The notes under the pieces: model-generated | Seen by the model: the letters and a program-made list of their open reading frames with translations, nothing else | Databases searched by the model: none | What the model was told of the DNA's origin: nothing | NCBI RefSeq assembly: GCF_020881035.1 | Contig: NZ_JAJITC010000013.1 | Location: forward strand, 124,001-188,000 | Reading direction: 5' to 3' | From: Paraburkholderia translucens | GTDB taxonomy: Bacteria > Pseudomonadota > Gammaproteobacteria > Burkholderiales > Burkholderiaceae | Length of the DNA stretch: 64,000 nt | Program-made: the position numbers and the translations under genes | Part shown: piece after piece, positions 36,655 through 46,173 of the stretch | Layout: each line of letters opens with the position of its first letter | How positions within the stretch are numbered: the first letter of the stretch is position 1

Positions 36655-37145
36655 ACAATAGGCATGGATCGCATGTCTGGCAAGCACGGCAAGAACGACG
36701 CGACCGATGCTGCTGCGATCTGTGAAGCGGTGACGCGCCCGAGCATGCGTTTCGCGCCACTGAAGGACGAACATCCGCAGGCAACACTTGCATCAGCGAC
36801 CTGCTTAAGCATGCCGGCCATATCGAGGATCGCCTGCTCGAACACGACCGTACGATCACCGAGATCGCACGTGAGGATGTGCGCAGCAAGAGGCTGATGC
36901 AGTTGCGCGGAATTCGCCCAACCACCGCCGGTGCGTTGCTTGCCAGTATCGGTGCCGGGCACTGCTTCAGTAACGGCCAACGGGTCGCAACGTGGATCCG
37001 AATTACGTTAGGCCAATATAGCAGCCGCGGTAAGGCGCGGCTGGGCAGCATCAGGAAGCGGGTGACGCCAATCTGCGCGGTTTGCTGGTCAATAGTGTCC
37101 GTGCTGTCATTGCAAATCTCGGCGAGGAGCAGGACCGCGTGAGCC
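36655..37145 (+). mobile_element. IS110-family transposase remnant
   Basis: Pieces of an IS110 transposase in two or more frames. The first piece, GKHGKNDATDAAAICEAVTR, matches the DEDD catalytic domain segment K-N-D-x-x-D-A-x-A-I. After a deletion, DLLKHAGHIEDRLLEHDRTI leads into the transposase_20 domain: QLRGIRPTTAGALLASIGAG, FSNGQRVATWIRITLGQYSS and KARLGSIRKR. The C-terminal part shifts frame again. No start, no ends and large gaps, so the element is dead. Confidence 0.85.
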
Positions 37146-37498
37146 TATGGGTCCGAACCGCGTGATCATATATAGACGCTCGTTTTTCACCGCCCGCGGT
37201 GATGTCAAGCGGGTTGGACCCGCGTGAGGCGTACCTGGCCGACACGGCGGTAAGACCCACTCTGGCCGGAGAAGGAGGACCCCGCGCGCGTTTTTCTTCA
37301 CGGTCCGAGCCGTAGGCCCAATATGACCGGTCGTAGAACCGCCGCCCTTCGCGTACTCACATGCACCAGCGCGGCCTTCAGCGTATGTGACCAGCGAACG
37401 CGGATGTATCGGATGAAGAATAGTGCGCGGCACATCCCGTTGAACAAGTTGCCGTTCCGGGGCGTCCAATGCGTTCGGCCTTTGGCTTGGAGCCGAAC
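37146..37498. other. Gap after the IS110 remnant
   Basis: About 350 bases. Minus-strand frames are open but low-complexity. It may hold the degraded right part of the IS110 copy; no repeat ends were found. Confidence 0.35.
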
Positions 37499-37888
37499 TC
37501 AACCGCCCCCACCCGGATAACGGATCGACAGCGCGTTTTTCACCGAACTTACTCCCGAAACCGTTTTGGCCACTTCACTAGCGCGATCGATCTGGTCGGC
37601 CCCCGGCACACTACCTTGCAGCGTCACCGCACCGTCGACGGCGCGAACGGTGATGTTACTCGCTCCGATATGGCCATCGTGCACAAGCGCGACACGAACC
37701 TGATGCGCAAGCTTTCGGTTATCCGCACGCGCCGCGCGGTATCGCGCGTGCAACTCGTTGGTCTGCTGTTGTTTCGCTGCCGACCTCGCATTTTCTGGAC
37801 CCGCGGTCTCTGCATACGCATTTAACGAAGCCACGGTGACCACTAGCATCGCGGCACCGGTCATTTTCAGTGCTTCTCGTCCATTCAT
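37499..37888 (-). CDS. Periplasmic BON-domain protein
   Basis: A 129-residue exported protein. A Sec signal (MNGREALKMTGAAMLVVTVA ending AYAE) is followed by a charged helical region and a BON domain with VRAVDGAVTLQGSVPGADQI and ASEVAKTVSGVSSVKNALSI, the usual alpha-beta pattern with the conserved glycine. BON proteins bind phospholipid or protect the envelope under osmotic stress. AAAAGGAG precedes the ATG. A second BON protein is encoded at 50116-50484. Confidence 0.88.
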   Translation of the reverse strand: MNGREALKMTGAAMLVVTVASLNAYAETAGPENARSAAKQQQTNELHARYRAARADNRKLAHQVRVALVHDGHIGASNITVRAVDGAVTLQGSVPGADQIDRASEVAKTVSGVSSVKNALSIRYPGGGG

Positions 37889-38339
37889 TCTGCTTCTCCT
37901 TTTATCTACCTATTACCGGTATTCAAGATGGAGGACTAAAGATACAACGACAGTTACGAAACGCGCGCGCTTTCTATCACGACCTATTCTTACGTGAGAG
38001 ACATCTAATAAGCATCTATGGAAGAAGCCGTACCGCGCTTTGCGCGATTTGCTCTTCCCCCACCCTGCCGACAACAAACTTTAGCTTCTTTCACGGCAGA
38101 AATTATGGTGCACGTAGGAAGTGTACGTTTCCCCCTGCCACATAAAGGACGTGTAATCCCCGCGACGCACCTCAATTGCCTTCGTAGAAAGTCAATTATT
38201 CCCGTGCGTTGGTTCTTACCGCGCCGATTGATCTTAGACTTCTCGGAAATGGCCATCGGTGTGCATGAAGATTTTTTTTAACAGTCGTCTGCACGTAGGC
38301 GCTCGCGGCCGGCGCTATGAGGTACCAGCGACAACCACA
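37889..38339. other. Divergent promoter region of 450 bases
   Basis: Between the BON gene and the MFS gene, which point away from each other. It is AT-richer than its surroundings near 37900-38000 and 38260-38290. No gene or repeat was recognised. Confidence 0.4.
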
Positions 38340-39638
38340 ATGGAAAATACCGTCCACGCCGCCTCTCATGAGCGCAAGCACACGGCCGAAAAGCTCACGT
38401 ATGCCGCACGCAACGCACAGTATTGGCAAAGAAATCTCGCGATTTGTGTATTCGGCTCATTTACGACGCTCGTCAGCCTCAGCATGTTGTTGCCGTACCT
38501 GCCCCTTTACGTGCAGCAACTCGGCGTGAGGACGACCGCCGCAATTGTGCAGTGGTCCGGTATCGCGTTCGGCGCGACGTTTTTGGGTACCGCAGTGACC
38601 GCGCCACTCTGGGGCCAGCTCGCTGACCGGTACGGGCGTAAGCCGATGCTGGTGCGAGCGGCAGTCGGCATGGCAGTGGTGATGTCGATGATAGGACTTG
38701 CCCACAACGTATATGAGCTCGTCGGTTTGCGATTCGCGGCTGGACTGATTGGCGGCTATGCGTCCGCGTCGATCGTTATGATCGGGACGCAAGCTCCCCC
38801 GGAGCGTTCAGGATGGGCGCTTGGCGTGCTATCGACCGGCGTGTTGTCGGGCAACCTGGTAGGGCCGCTTATCGGCGGAGCGCTGCCGAATCTTATTGGC
38901 ATTCGAGGCACGTTTTTCGCTGGCGGAGCCATGATTGCAATCACTGCGATTTTGACGATCGTTTTGGTCCGCGAAGAGTTCAGTGCCCGACCAACAACGA
39001 AGATCCGCGAAGTGTCAGAAAGCCAATCTGCTTCCACTCCTGCAGGAAATGACTTGAAGCTTGCGGCACTGCTTGTCACTGCAATGATGGTGTTGCTCTC
39101 GAACATGTCGATCGAGCCGATCATCACGGTGTATATCGCACAGTTGGGCGTTGCGCGTGATCGCCTATCGACGGTCGCAGGTATCGTGATGGCCTCCTCG
39201 GCATTCGGAAGCATGCTAATGGCCTCAAGGCTGGGCGCACTTGCGGACCGCATCGGCGGCTGGAACGTAATCATCGGCTGCCTCGTGGCTACCGGCTGTG
39301 TGATGATTCCTCAGGCTTTCGTTGCGCAGTGGTGGCAGCTTGCGCTTCTTCGCGGCGTGATGGGAATGACTTTGGCCGGCCTGCTTCCATCGATCGCGAA
39401 ACTCGTGCGCCAGGCAGTGCACGAACGCGAATCCGGCAAGATGCTGGGCTACCTCCAATCGTCTCAGTACGTGGGACAGGTGATTGGACCTCTAATCGGT
39501 GGCGCAATCGGCGTGCATCTGGGCTTGCGCTATGTGTTCTTCGGTACCGGCGCACTGCTAATAGGCTGTGCCCTGCTGGATTGGAGGGCAAAGGACAAAC
39601 AGACTCCTTCGCAGCAAGTTAACGCATCGACCTCTTAA
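38340..39638 (+). CDS. MFS transporter (MdtG/TetA-like)
   Basis: A 432-residue inner-membrane exporter-type MFS protein. The first helix follows YWQRNLAICVFGSFTTLVSL. The loop GQLADRYGRKPMLVRAAVGM between helices 2 and 3 is the MFS A-motif, and RFAAGLIGGYASASI and GWALGVLSTGVLSGNLVGPL are drug-efflux-like C-motif regions, so DHA1 drug/proton antiport of MdtG type is likely. The ATG at 38340 is used; the frame is open from 38259 but without coding character. An SDR gene follows after 14 bases and is surely in the same operon. Confidence 0.9.
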   Translation: MENTVHAASHERKHTAEKLTYAARNAQYWQRNLAICVFGSFTTLVSLSMLLPYLPLYVQQLGVRTTAAIVQWSGIAFGATFLGTAVTAPLWGQLADRYGRKPMLVRAAVGMAVVMSMIGLAHNVYELVGLRFAAGLIGGYASASIVMIGTQAPPERSGWALGVLSTGVLSGNLVGPLIGGALPNLIGIRGTFFAGGAMIAITAILTIVLVREEFSARPTTKIREVSESQSASTPAGNDLKLAALLVTAMMVLLSNMSIEPIITVYIAQLGVARDRLSTVAGIVMASSAFGSMLMASRLGALADRIGGWNVIIGCLVATGCVMIPQAFVAQWWQLALLRGVMGMTLAGLLPSIAKLVRQAVHERESGKMLGYLQSSQYVGQVIGPLIGGAIGVHLGLRYVFFGTGALLIGCALLDWRAKDKQTPSQQVNASTS

Positions 39639-39652
39639 CGTGGAGTGCCAGC

Positions 39653-40558
39653 ATGAGAAACGGTAATCGGCTTTATCTGATCACGGGCGCCAGTGGTGGC
39701 CTTGGGCGGGCGTTTGCCGAGGCGGCCTTGTGTGCGGGAGAAAGAGTAGTCGGTACAGTACGCAGCGAAACGGACCGCGTCAGGTTCGAGTCGTTACACG
39801 CTACCGCAGCAAAAGCCGTGATTCTGGACGTGCGCAACTTCGATTCGATCGAGAGTGTGGTACGCCAGATCGAAGACGACCTTGGTCCGATTGACGTGTT
39901 GGTCAACAATGCCGGGTATGGTCACGAAGGTGTTCTCGAGGAGTCGCCACTTGACGAACTGATTCGCCAGTTCGAAGTCAACGTCTTCGGTGCGGTGGCT
40001 ATGATCAAGGCCGTACTGCCGGGCATGCGCAGTCGACGCAGCGGACATATCATCAATATCACGTCGATGGCGGGCCACACGGGGCTTCCGGGCATTGCCT
40101 ATTACTGCGGTAGTAAATTTGCGTTGGAAGGAATCAGCGATTCGTTGTCGAAGGAGGTACGTGCTCTCGGAATTCGTGTGACAGCGGTTGCACCGGGTTC
40201 CTTCCGCACGGAATGGGCGGGACGTTCGATGGTTCGCTCGGAACGCTCGATTGCAGACTACGATCCCATATTTGATCCTGTACGTCAGCGTCGGCAAGAG
40301 TATAGCGGCCACCAGGCGGGTGACCCGACCAAAGCTGCCCAGGCCATCCTCCGGATAGTCGATGCCCCCGAACCCCCGACACACCTATTGCTTGGAAGCG
40401 ATGCGCGCCGCCTCGTAGAGGAGCACCGCAAGACGCTGGAACGCGAATTCGAAAAGTGGCAATCGGTGACTCGTTCGACCAGTTTCGAGCAGCAGCCACA
40501 GGCAACCGAACCGACGCTGACGGCGGATTGCAACTGTCGCGAACGAGCATCCAACTAG
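39653..40558 (+). CDS. SDR-family oxidoreductase
   Basis: A 301-residue short-chain dehydrogenase. It shows YLITGASGGLGRAFAEAAL at the start, VLVNNAGYGHEGVLEES, the serine in NITSMAGHTG and YYCGSKFALEG with Tyr-x-x-x-Lys. The APGSFRTEWAGRSM segment and the extended C-terminus place it in the same subgroup as the enzyme at 20176-21033. The gene follows the MFS exporter with a 14-base gap (GTGGAG serves as ribosome site). An IS5 remnant follows. A small GC-rich hairpin (ATCCGC-TTC-GCGGAT, 40571-40585) just after the stop may end transcription. Confidence 0.92.
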   Translation: MRNGNRLYLITGASGGLGRAFAEAALCAGERVVGTVRSETDRVRFESLHATAAKAVILDVRNFDSIESVVRQIEDDLGPIDVLVNNAGYGHEGVLEESPLDELIRQFEVNVFGAVAMIKAVLPGMRSRRSGHIINITSMAGHTGLPGIAYYCGSKFALEGISDSLSKEVRALGIRVTAVAPGSFRTEWAGRSMVRSERSIADYDPIFDPVRQRRQEYSGHQAGDPTKAAQAILRIVDAPEPPTHLLLGSDARRLVEEHRKTLEREFEKWQSVTRSTSFEQQPQATEPTLTADCNCRERASN

Positions 40559-40805
40559 CCGCGGAACGGGATCCGCTTCGCGGATTGGTTTCCGGCGACG
40601 CCTGGCGGTTCGGTATCGTAGTGGATTGCATTCGGTGGCCAGGCAATCGTCGCCCTAAACGATTCGTCGGTAGCCGTCGTCTGCCTGGGTTTGCACGTCG
40701 AATCGGCACCGCAAGGAAGCCACGCCGCATCCATCATGATCACTGTCGTGCGCAACACGCTCACAGTGAAGCCGTACACCCGCGCATACGCTAGCGTAGT
40801 GATTT

Positions 40806-41632
40806 GGAAACGGTTTTAGAAAGACTGCTGAACGCGCTGAAGAGTGTTCCAGCAGATCAAGCAACAAGCGGGTTTGAGGAACGCTTCGTGAATGTCTGCG
40901 CGACTTTCGAAGCGAATACATAGACGGCGGGGAGGATGCAGCCCGGCCTGTGTACGCTCGACAACCCAACGGACTTTTCCAAGGCCACTGGCGTGCGGAT
41001 GGCCACGCCGCGCGATGCTAGTGGGAATACTGCGCTCGTGAAGCGCGCGTCGGTATTTGTTGTGGTCGTAACGGCGGTCAGCGTAGACGCGCCCTGGACG
41101 GCTCACAGGCCGCCCGCGCCTGCCGCCGATCGGCACGATGGCCTCGATCAGCGGAACGAGTTGGGTGACGTGGTTACGATTGGCGCCGGTCCGGATTGCC
41201 GCAACGGGCATTCCGTTGGCGTCGGTGGCGAGGTGGTGCCTGGATCCGGGTCGCGCCCGATCGGTCGGTTCGGACCGGTTTTTCGCCCGCCCCAACTGCG
41301 CGAATCGAGGACGAATCCACGACCACGCGCGAGAAGTCGATCTTGTCCATCGTTTGCAACCTCGCCAGCAGCACCGCGTGCAATCGATCCCATACGCCGG
41401 CCTGTTGCCAATTGCGTAGCCTTCGCCAGCAGCTGACGCCGAAGCCGCATTTCGGCAGTCGCAAACCCAGATGGGTTGACTACGGTAAAGCGTTGAGGAA
41501 GGTCGCTGCTCATCGACCTCCCGTGCCGTACTGGCCCGGGCGCCAATCGGCAGCGGCAAAGTCCGGCCGCACAGATACTGTGCTGCATCACGGGTTAACA
41601 GCCCCTACGAACCCCTTTTTTGAAACCCTTCT
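40806..41632 (-). mobile_element. IS5-family (IS427-like) insertion sequence, degenerate
   Basis: The minus strand encodes pieces of an IS5 transposase in different frames: GFGVSCWRRLRNWQQAGVWD, then VVVDSSSIRAVGAG, then RARPGSRHHLATDANGMPVA, RTGANRNHVTQLVPLIEAIV, YADRRYDHNKYRRALHERSI and SGLGKVRWVVERTQAGLHPP with the DDE glutamate. Several frameshifts make it inactive. Imperfect inverted ends can be seen: AAACGGTTTTAGAAAGACT on the left (near 40808) and a similar GGGTTTCAAAAAAGGGG read inward from the right (near 41628). The span of about 825 bases fits the group. Confidence 0.85.
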
Positions 41633-41681
41633 AAGCGAAACCCCGAGCCGGATGAGCTCACTGTTTCCTCGCGAGCGCCCG

Positions 41682-42656
41682 TCACGCCGCCACCGGCAAT
41701 TCAACGCGAGGCCAATTCTGGCTCGTACGCGCCACTGCCGTCCCGCAGGACTTGCCAGAGAACTCGGTTCGAAAGAAATCGATGCAAAAATCGACGAATA
41801 CTCGCATGCGCAGCGGCAACATGTCTCGATATGGGTAGAAAAGAGATATTTCCATATCCCCTTCCAGTACTGAGCAATTCATCAAAATCTGAACCAATTC
41901 TCCGGTACGAATCGCATTTCGCATCGCCGCATCGGGCAACAAGGCGACGCCAGCGCCAGCGAGCGCCGCGGCGTGTACTACTGTTACTTCGCTAGCCAGC
42001 GTGGGACCGGTCGCTACCGTCACCGCCTTACCGTCTTCGAGTAACTCGATCGTACCCGACCCGGACTGCATCTGCTGCGGGAGCAAAAGCGGATGTTGCG
42101 ACAGTTCATTGGCCCGCTCGGGCTTGCCGTGAAGCCGGAGATACTCTGGACTGGCGACAAAAACGTTGGACGTGGATGTCAAAGACCTACGAATCATGGT
42201 CGACAGCTCAACGCTGTCGGTTGGGAGAATGGCCAGGTCCACACTTCCATTCGACAGACCGATTGCTCGCTCCTCCACGGACACCGTTAAATTCACGTTA
42301 GGTGCTTTTGAACGATACTCCGACAGGAATTGTGCAAGCCAATCACTCGCGAGCGTCGGATGCACGGCAATCCGAATGGGACCGCCGTCTGCCTCCCGCT
42401 CACACCTGAGCCGATACGTCGCTTCCGTAAGTTCCGCCAATATCCGGGTACAAGTCTCGAAGTATGTTTCCGCTTCGTCGGTCAATGTGACCGACCTCGT
42501 CGTCCGGTGGAAAAGCCTGGTTTGGATTTCCGACTCCAGTTGCGAAATCGCTTTGGAAATAACGCCCGGCGTCACGCCAAGTACTTCTGATGCGCGCGTA
42601 AAGCTACGATGCCTCGCAGTTTCAATGAACGCTCGCAACATGTAAAGCTGGTCCAT
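41682..42656 (-). CDS. LysR-family transcriptional regulator
   Basis: A 324-residue LysR protein starting MDQLYMLRAFIETARHRSFT with the helix-turn-helix VTPGVISKAISQLESEIQ. The effector domain has PIRIAVHPTLASDWLAQFLS and SLFYPYRDMLPLRMRVFVDF. AGGAGAA precedes the ATG at 42656. It is a paralogue of the regulator at 52981-53958 (shared LYxLRAF start, shared FYPYRDxLPxRxRxFVDFC end). It is divergent from the VOC gene at 43206, and the 15-bp tandem repeat lies in the shared intergenic region, making this regulator the best candidate to bind there. Confidence 0.94.
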   Translation of the reverse strand: MDQLYMLRAFIETARHRSFTRASEVLGVTPGVISKAISQLESEIQTRLFHRTTRSVTLTDEAETYFETCTRILAELTEATYRLRCEREADGGPIRIAVHPTLASDWLAQFLSEYRSKAPNVNLTVSVEERAIGLSNGSVDLAILPTDSVELSTMIRRSLTSTSNVFVASPEYLRLHGKPERANELSQHPLLLPQQMQSGSGTIELLEDGKAVTVATGPTLASEVTVVHAAALAGAGVALLPDAAMRNAIRTGELVQILMNCSVLEGDMEISLFYPYRDMLPLRMRVFVDFCIDFFRTEFSGKSCGTAVARTSQNWPRVELPVAA

Positions 42657-43024
42657 CGACGTTCTCCTGAGTACAAGTAAATCTGACTCACTGCTTGAGT
42701 TCAGGCGACTGTGGATCGAGTATCCAGACAATTTCCACTGAGCGGCCACGCCGCGATAACAACACTCGAAGTGGCCCATCATTGCTTGTATGAAATTACC
42801 GTCGAATTGTTCTTGTCGCTTCAAAATGACATATTCTCTAGACCAATGCGTTACGCCGATACGCTTTACACGCTTTCTGCCGTGCGTGCGGATCATTCGC
42901 CGAACGTCGTTCAAGACAGCATCTGCACGCACCTCAAGAATCGCACCGCGTGATCGACTTGAGATCGAAGTCTATATCCAGGAATCGAATATTCCAGCTC
43001 CCTGCTTTACGTGACGCACTTTTT
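42657..43024. other. Upstream region of the divergent LysR and VOC genes
   Basis: About 370 bases without a gene. It contains both promoters in part. Short frames are open but have no ribosome sites. Confidence 0.4.
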
Positions 43025-43070
43025 GATACCAAAGCACTAGATACCAAGGCAGGAGATACCAAGGTACTAG
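43025..43070 (+). repeat. Three-copy 15-bp tandem repeat, probable operator
   Basis: Three copies begin exactly 15 bases apart, at 43025 (GATACCAAAGCACTA), 43040 (GATACCAAGGCAGGA) and 43055 (GATACCAAGGTACTA, followed by G). The constant core is GATACCAARG. The repeat sits about 136 bases before the VOC gene start and 369 bases before the divergent LysR start. A single copy occurs at 51506-51521 and an altered copy at 22561-22576. A 15-bp period does not place copies on the same helix face exactly, so binding as a set or alternative pairing is possible. Function as a regulator site is inferred. Confidence 0.6.
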
Positions 43071-43205
43071 TGACCAGAACACACGTTTCTCCTAGAGTCC
43101 ATCACGAGCAGAGATCGAATGACTACTACAAGCGAGCCACGATGAATTAGCTCGCCGCTCGATCTCCAAATATGTTTCTTATCAACCATCGAAAGGGAAC
43201 TGGAC

Positions 43206-43763
43206 ATGAGCAGCAAATCCGCTACTACCGAATCCACCGGCATCATCGCCCATGACATGAGCCTCGAGCTCATCGTCATTCCCGTGTCGGACGTGGATCG
43301 CGCCAAACGCTTCTATAAAAATCTCGGTTGGAGACTCGATCTTGACTTCTTTGAGGACGCAAACGATTACCGCGTGATTCAATTCACTCCGCCTGGCTCC
43401 AGTTGCTCTGTAATCTTCGGCACCAACGTCACGACAGCGAAGCCCGGCACCGCCCGTGATCTCTACCTCGTGGTATCCGACATCGAGGCCGTGCGGAACC
43501 AGCTTATTCAGCTCGGCGTACCGGTTAGCGAGCCGTTTCACGATACGAGCGGCGTATTTCACCACGCCGACGGCCGGTTTATTTCGACCGGCTTCAATCC
43601 CCAGAGGAAAAGCTACGCGTCCTACGCGTCGTTTAGCGACCCTGACGGCAACAACTGGATACTGCAGGAGATAACTGCTCGGCTTTCGGGTGACGTAAAG
43701 AACGGCGATCCGCGCTTCACGGAGGGGATAGTGAACGCCATTCGCAACTCGAACCACCTGTAA
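43206..43763 (+). CDS. VOC-superfamily (glyoxalase-fold) protein
   Basis: A 185-residue protein of the vicinal-oxygen-chelate fold: two beta-alpha-beta modules, LELIVIPVSDVDRAKRFYKN near residue 20 and RDLYLVVSDIEAVRNQLIQL near residue 90, and the closing FSDPDGNNWILQEI. The first module lacks the usual leading histidine (LELIVIP in place of xxHxxxx), so metal binding may be altered. An extra 25-residue tail follows. AAAGGGAA precedes the ATG. It is divergent from the LysR gene at 42656, with the tandem repeat between them, and followed by the enoyl-CoA hydratase-like gene after 112 bases. Confidence 0.9.
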   Translation: MSSKSATTESTGIIAHDMSLELIVIPVSDVDRAKRFYKNLGWRLDLDFFEDANDYRVIQFTPPGSSCSVIFGTNVTTAKPGTARDLYLVVSDIEAVRNQLIQLGVPVSEPFHDTSGVFHHADGRFISTGFNPQRKSYASYASFSDPDGNNWILQEITARLSGDVKNGDPRFTEGIVNAIRNSNHL

Positions 43764-43875
43764 TCTCCGATCACGCCATCGCGCGAGCGCGTTACCTTGA
43801 AGCGACGATAGCGTTTCCGTCGGAAATTGCGCTTTTGAACGTCGCCAATGCTCGCGACCTGCGAGAGGAAATACC

Positions 43876-44826
43876 ATGCACATGCTCAAAATAGCGATTT
43901 TTGCGATCTGCTGTGCTTTTTTCATCAGCAGTAATGTAATGGCACAGGCAGAACGGCAAAGCACCTCGAAGAGTCAGGAAGGCGCCGCGACATCGTCGCG
44001 CCGGCAGGAATTCAACATTACTCAGGTCACTCCGGCCTACTGGCGCGTCACAATAGACAACCCGCCGTTCAATATCTTCGGCCCTGAGTCGATACCTCAG
44101 TTAAATAGCGTCATCACGCAAATCGAAAGTGATCCAAATCTCAAGGTGGTTGTATTCGACAGCGCCGTTAACGGATTCTTTCTTACCCATTACGATTTTG
44201 AACCACCACTTGAAGTTACGACCGCAATGCCGCCTGGCAGAACAGGGATGGCGCCATTGCCCGACATGCTAACCAGACTGAGCCGGGCCCCGGTTGTTTC
44301 GATCGTGTCGATTCGTGGAAGAGCGACCGGGGTCGGTAGTGAACTGGCGCTTGCTAGCGACATGCGCTTTGCGAGCCAAAAAGCGGTTCTTTCGCAATTC
44401 GAAATCGGAGCGGGATTTGTTCCCGGCGGAGGCCCCATGGCTCGCTTACCCCGGCTCACCGGCCGGGGCCGCGCGCTCGAAGTCTTGTTGAGCGGCAATG
44501 ACATCAGTGGTGAACTAGCCGAGCGCTATGGATATGTGAACAGGGCATTTCCAGACGATCAACTTGATCCGTTCGTCGACGGTCTAGCGCGGAGGATTGC
44601 ATCGTTCGATAAGCAATCGATTGCGGAAATCAAACACCTTGTAGACGTCGCAAGCCTTCCTCCGGATAGCGAGATAGGCCCGGAGTGGGATGCGTTCATC
44701 TCATCCGTACAACGGCCTGCGGCACAACAGAGTATCAAGAATTTGATGGATCTCGGATTGCAACACAACCCCGACGTGGAGAGACATCTCGCCAAATACA
44801 CGGGGAAAGTGAGCGAGGATCGCTAA
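43876..44826 (+). CDS. Enoyl-CoA hydratase/isomerase-family protein with Sec signal peptide
   Basis: A 316-residue crotonase-fold protein. Residues 1-24 are a clear Sec signal (LKIAIFAICCAFFIS, then SNVMAQA). The crotonase core starts near residue 50 (YWRVTIDNPPFNIFGP). Both catalytic glutamates of hydratases are kept: Glu156 in GVGSELALASDMRF and Glu176 in LSQFEIGAGF. GGGPMARLPRL follows. Its paralogue at 61935-62771 has no signal. Crotonases act on CoA thioesters in the cytoplasm, so export is unexpected; another acyl substrate or a lost CoA dependence is possible. GAGAGGAA lies before the ATG. Confidence 0.9.
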   Translation: MHMLKIAIFAICCAFFISSNVMAQAERQSTSKSQEGAATSSRRQEFNITQVTPAYWRVTIDNPPFNIFGPESIPQLNSVITQIESDPNLKVVVFDSAVNGFFLTHYDFEPPLEVTTAMPPGRTGMAPLPDMLTRLSRAPVVSIVSIRGRATGVGSELALASDMRFASQKAVLSQFEIGAGFVPGGGPMARLPRLTGRGRALEVLLSGNDISGELAERYGYVNRAFPDDQLDPFVDGLARRIASFDKQSIAEIKHLVDVASLPPDSEIGPEWDAFISSVQRPAAQQSIKNLMDLGLQHNPDVERHLAKYTGKVSEDR

Positions 44827-45165
44827 AACCGCGTGGCATTGGGCGATCGAATGAACTCGGTGGATATACCAGTCGCAGCAGCCTCGCTCATGATTCGACA
44901 AGCTTCGCGCGTCTTTTCAGTGGATCGCCTTTCCTGTGGGGGGGTTGCTGTTACCTGTGCACGACTCGTTGATCCCTTTCTCCTTGGGGGGCCTGTTCTC
45001 CGCAGATCGTGCGGAGATGGATTAGACCATCATTTTCGCTCGGGAACCGCTGTTTCGGCGTTTGACGTTGCGTCGGCAATGTGACACGCCTGTACAAACA
45101 GAATAGTGCCCATCCGGAGCCCGCATGAGTCCTTTAGCGTCTTCCCCCTTATTTCCCGCCCGACT
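44827..45165. other. Intergenic region before the egtD remnant
   Basis: About 340 bases with no recognisable gene; a G-rich run (GGGGGG near 44937) and an ATG-rich but short frame at 45106 that leads into the egtD relic. Confidence 0.35.
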
Positions 45166-45800
45166 ACCGGCCTCGCCGCTTTCGGAGCGGAAGCCGATGA
45201 CTGCCTTACGCACGCACCGCAGACGTGGTTGCCCTCGAAGCATCCGTATCACGAAACCGGATCAGCATTGTTCGAGGTGGTTACCACTTTGCCCGAGAGC
45301 GCCGTGACGCGCGCCGAAAAACCACTGCTCACGCGCTACGTCACCGAAGTCGTCGATGTACCTCGCGCCGGCGTCATCGTCGCCTGGCTATGAGCGCGAC
45401 TATTTCGCGCGCCTCGGCGACGTCAGCCGTGAGCCCGCGTCCAGCGCGCAGGTGTTCGTGCATCTTCTCGGCAGCAGAATCGGCAATTTCGCGTGGATTG
45501 CAACCACGCGCTTTGTTGCGGGATTCCCAAACCGAGCTCGGACCCGTTGACGCGCTGCTGACCGGCACCGACCTAATGAAGCCCCTGATATCGCTCTTTG
45601 CCACTTACGACGACACGATCGGTGCAACGGCGGCCTTCAATCTGAACCTGCTCGCGCGCGTCAACCGCGAGCTCGGCGGCAACTTTCATCTATCCGTCTT
45701 CGAGCACGTCGCCCGATTCAGCGCTGGCGCGCGCAGCGTCGAGATGCGTCTACGCGCAAAAGAGCGAGTCGAGGCGCGCGTAGACGCAGCAAACGTCGCA
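45166..45800 (+). pseudogene. egtD: Remnant of L-histidine N-alpha-methyltransferase (EgtD)
   Basis: Three frames together recall EgtD, the SAM-dependent methyltransferase that makes hercynine for ergothioneine. The N-terminal part reads SKHPYHETGSALFEVVTTLP and TRAEKPLLTRYVTEVVDV. After a large deletion, VFVHLLGSRIGNF corresponds to the family motif FFPGSTIGNF. A third frame gives LATYDD-like SLFATYDDTIGATAAFNLNL and NRELGGNFHLSVFEHVARFS, the typical substrate-lid region. At least two frameshifts and a missing middle make it non-functional. No partner egtB gene is nearby. Confidence 0.8.
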
Positions 45801-46173
45801 GCCAGGCCGCCGCGGACGCGGGCTTCGCCTTTGTGCAGAAATCGATCGAAAAAAATGGAAACTAGCGGAGAGCCCCGCTCATCATGAAATAAAAACCGGC
45901 ACGTCTGATGATGTTTGAAGCGTTTCGGTTTCTATGGCTTCTGCCGCCTGAGCAAGAGTGTTCTTCCTGTCGGCGTATTTACGGAAAAAGCGATGCGCGA
46001 AATAATTGCCCCGTCAGGATGAACATTTATTCGATTGCACGTTGGCATCGATGTGGCCGCAGTTATGTTCTTGAAAAGCGAAACTCTATTAGCAATCGCT
46101 GTGCGACTGCCTCATCACTTTTATGTCACGACGACGGATGGCCTTTCTATCTGACTTTCAACGAGGAGCTATC
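45801..46173. other. Promoter region of the epoxide hydrolase gene
   Basis: About 370 bases without a gene. It ends with GAGGAG before the epoxide hydrolase start. The local base composition is AT-richer than average, which fits a promoter. Confidence 0.4.

Noticed and set aside
43025..43070. CRISPR-like array
   Set aside because: The units are 15 bases with no spacers, and there are no cas genes in the window.
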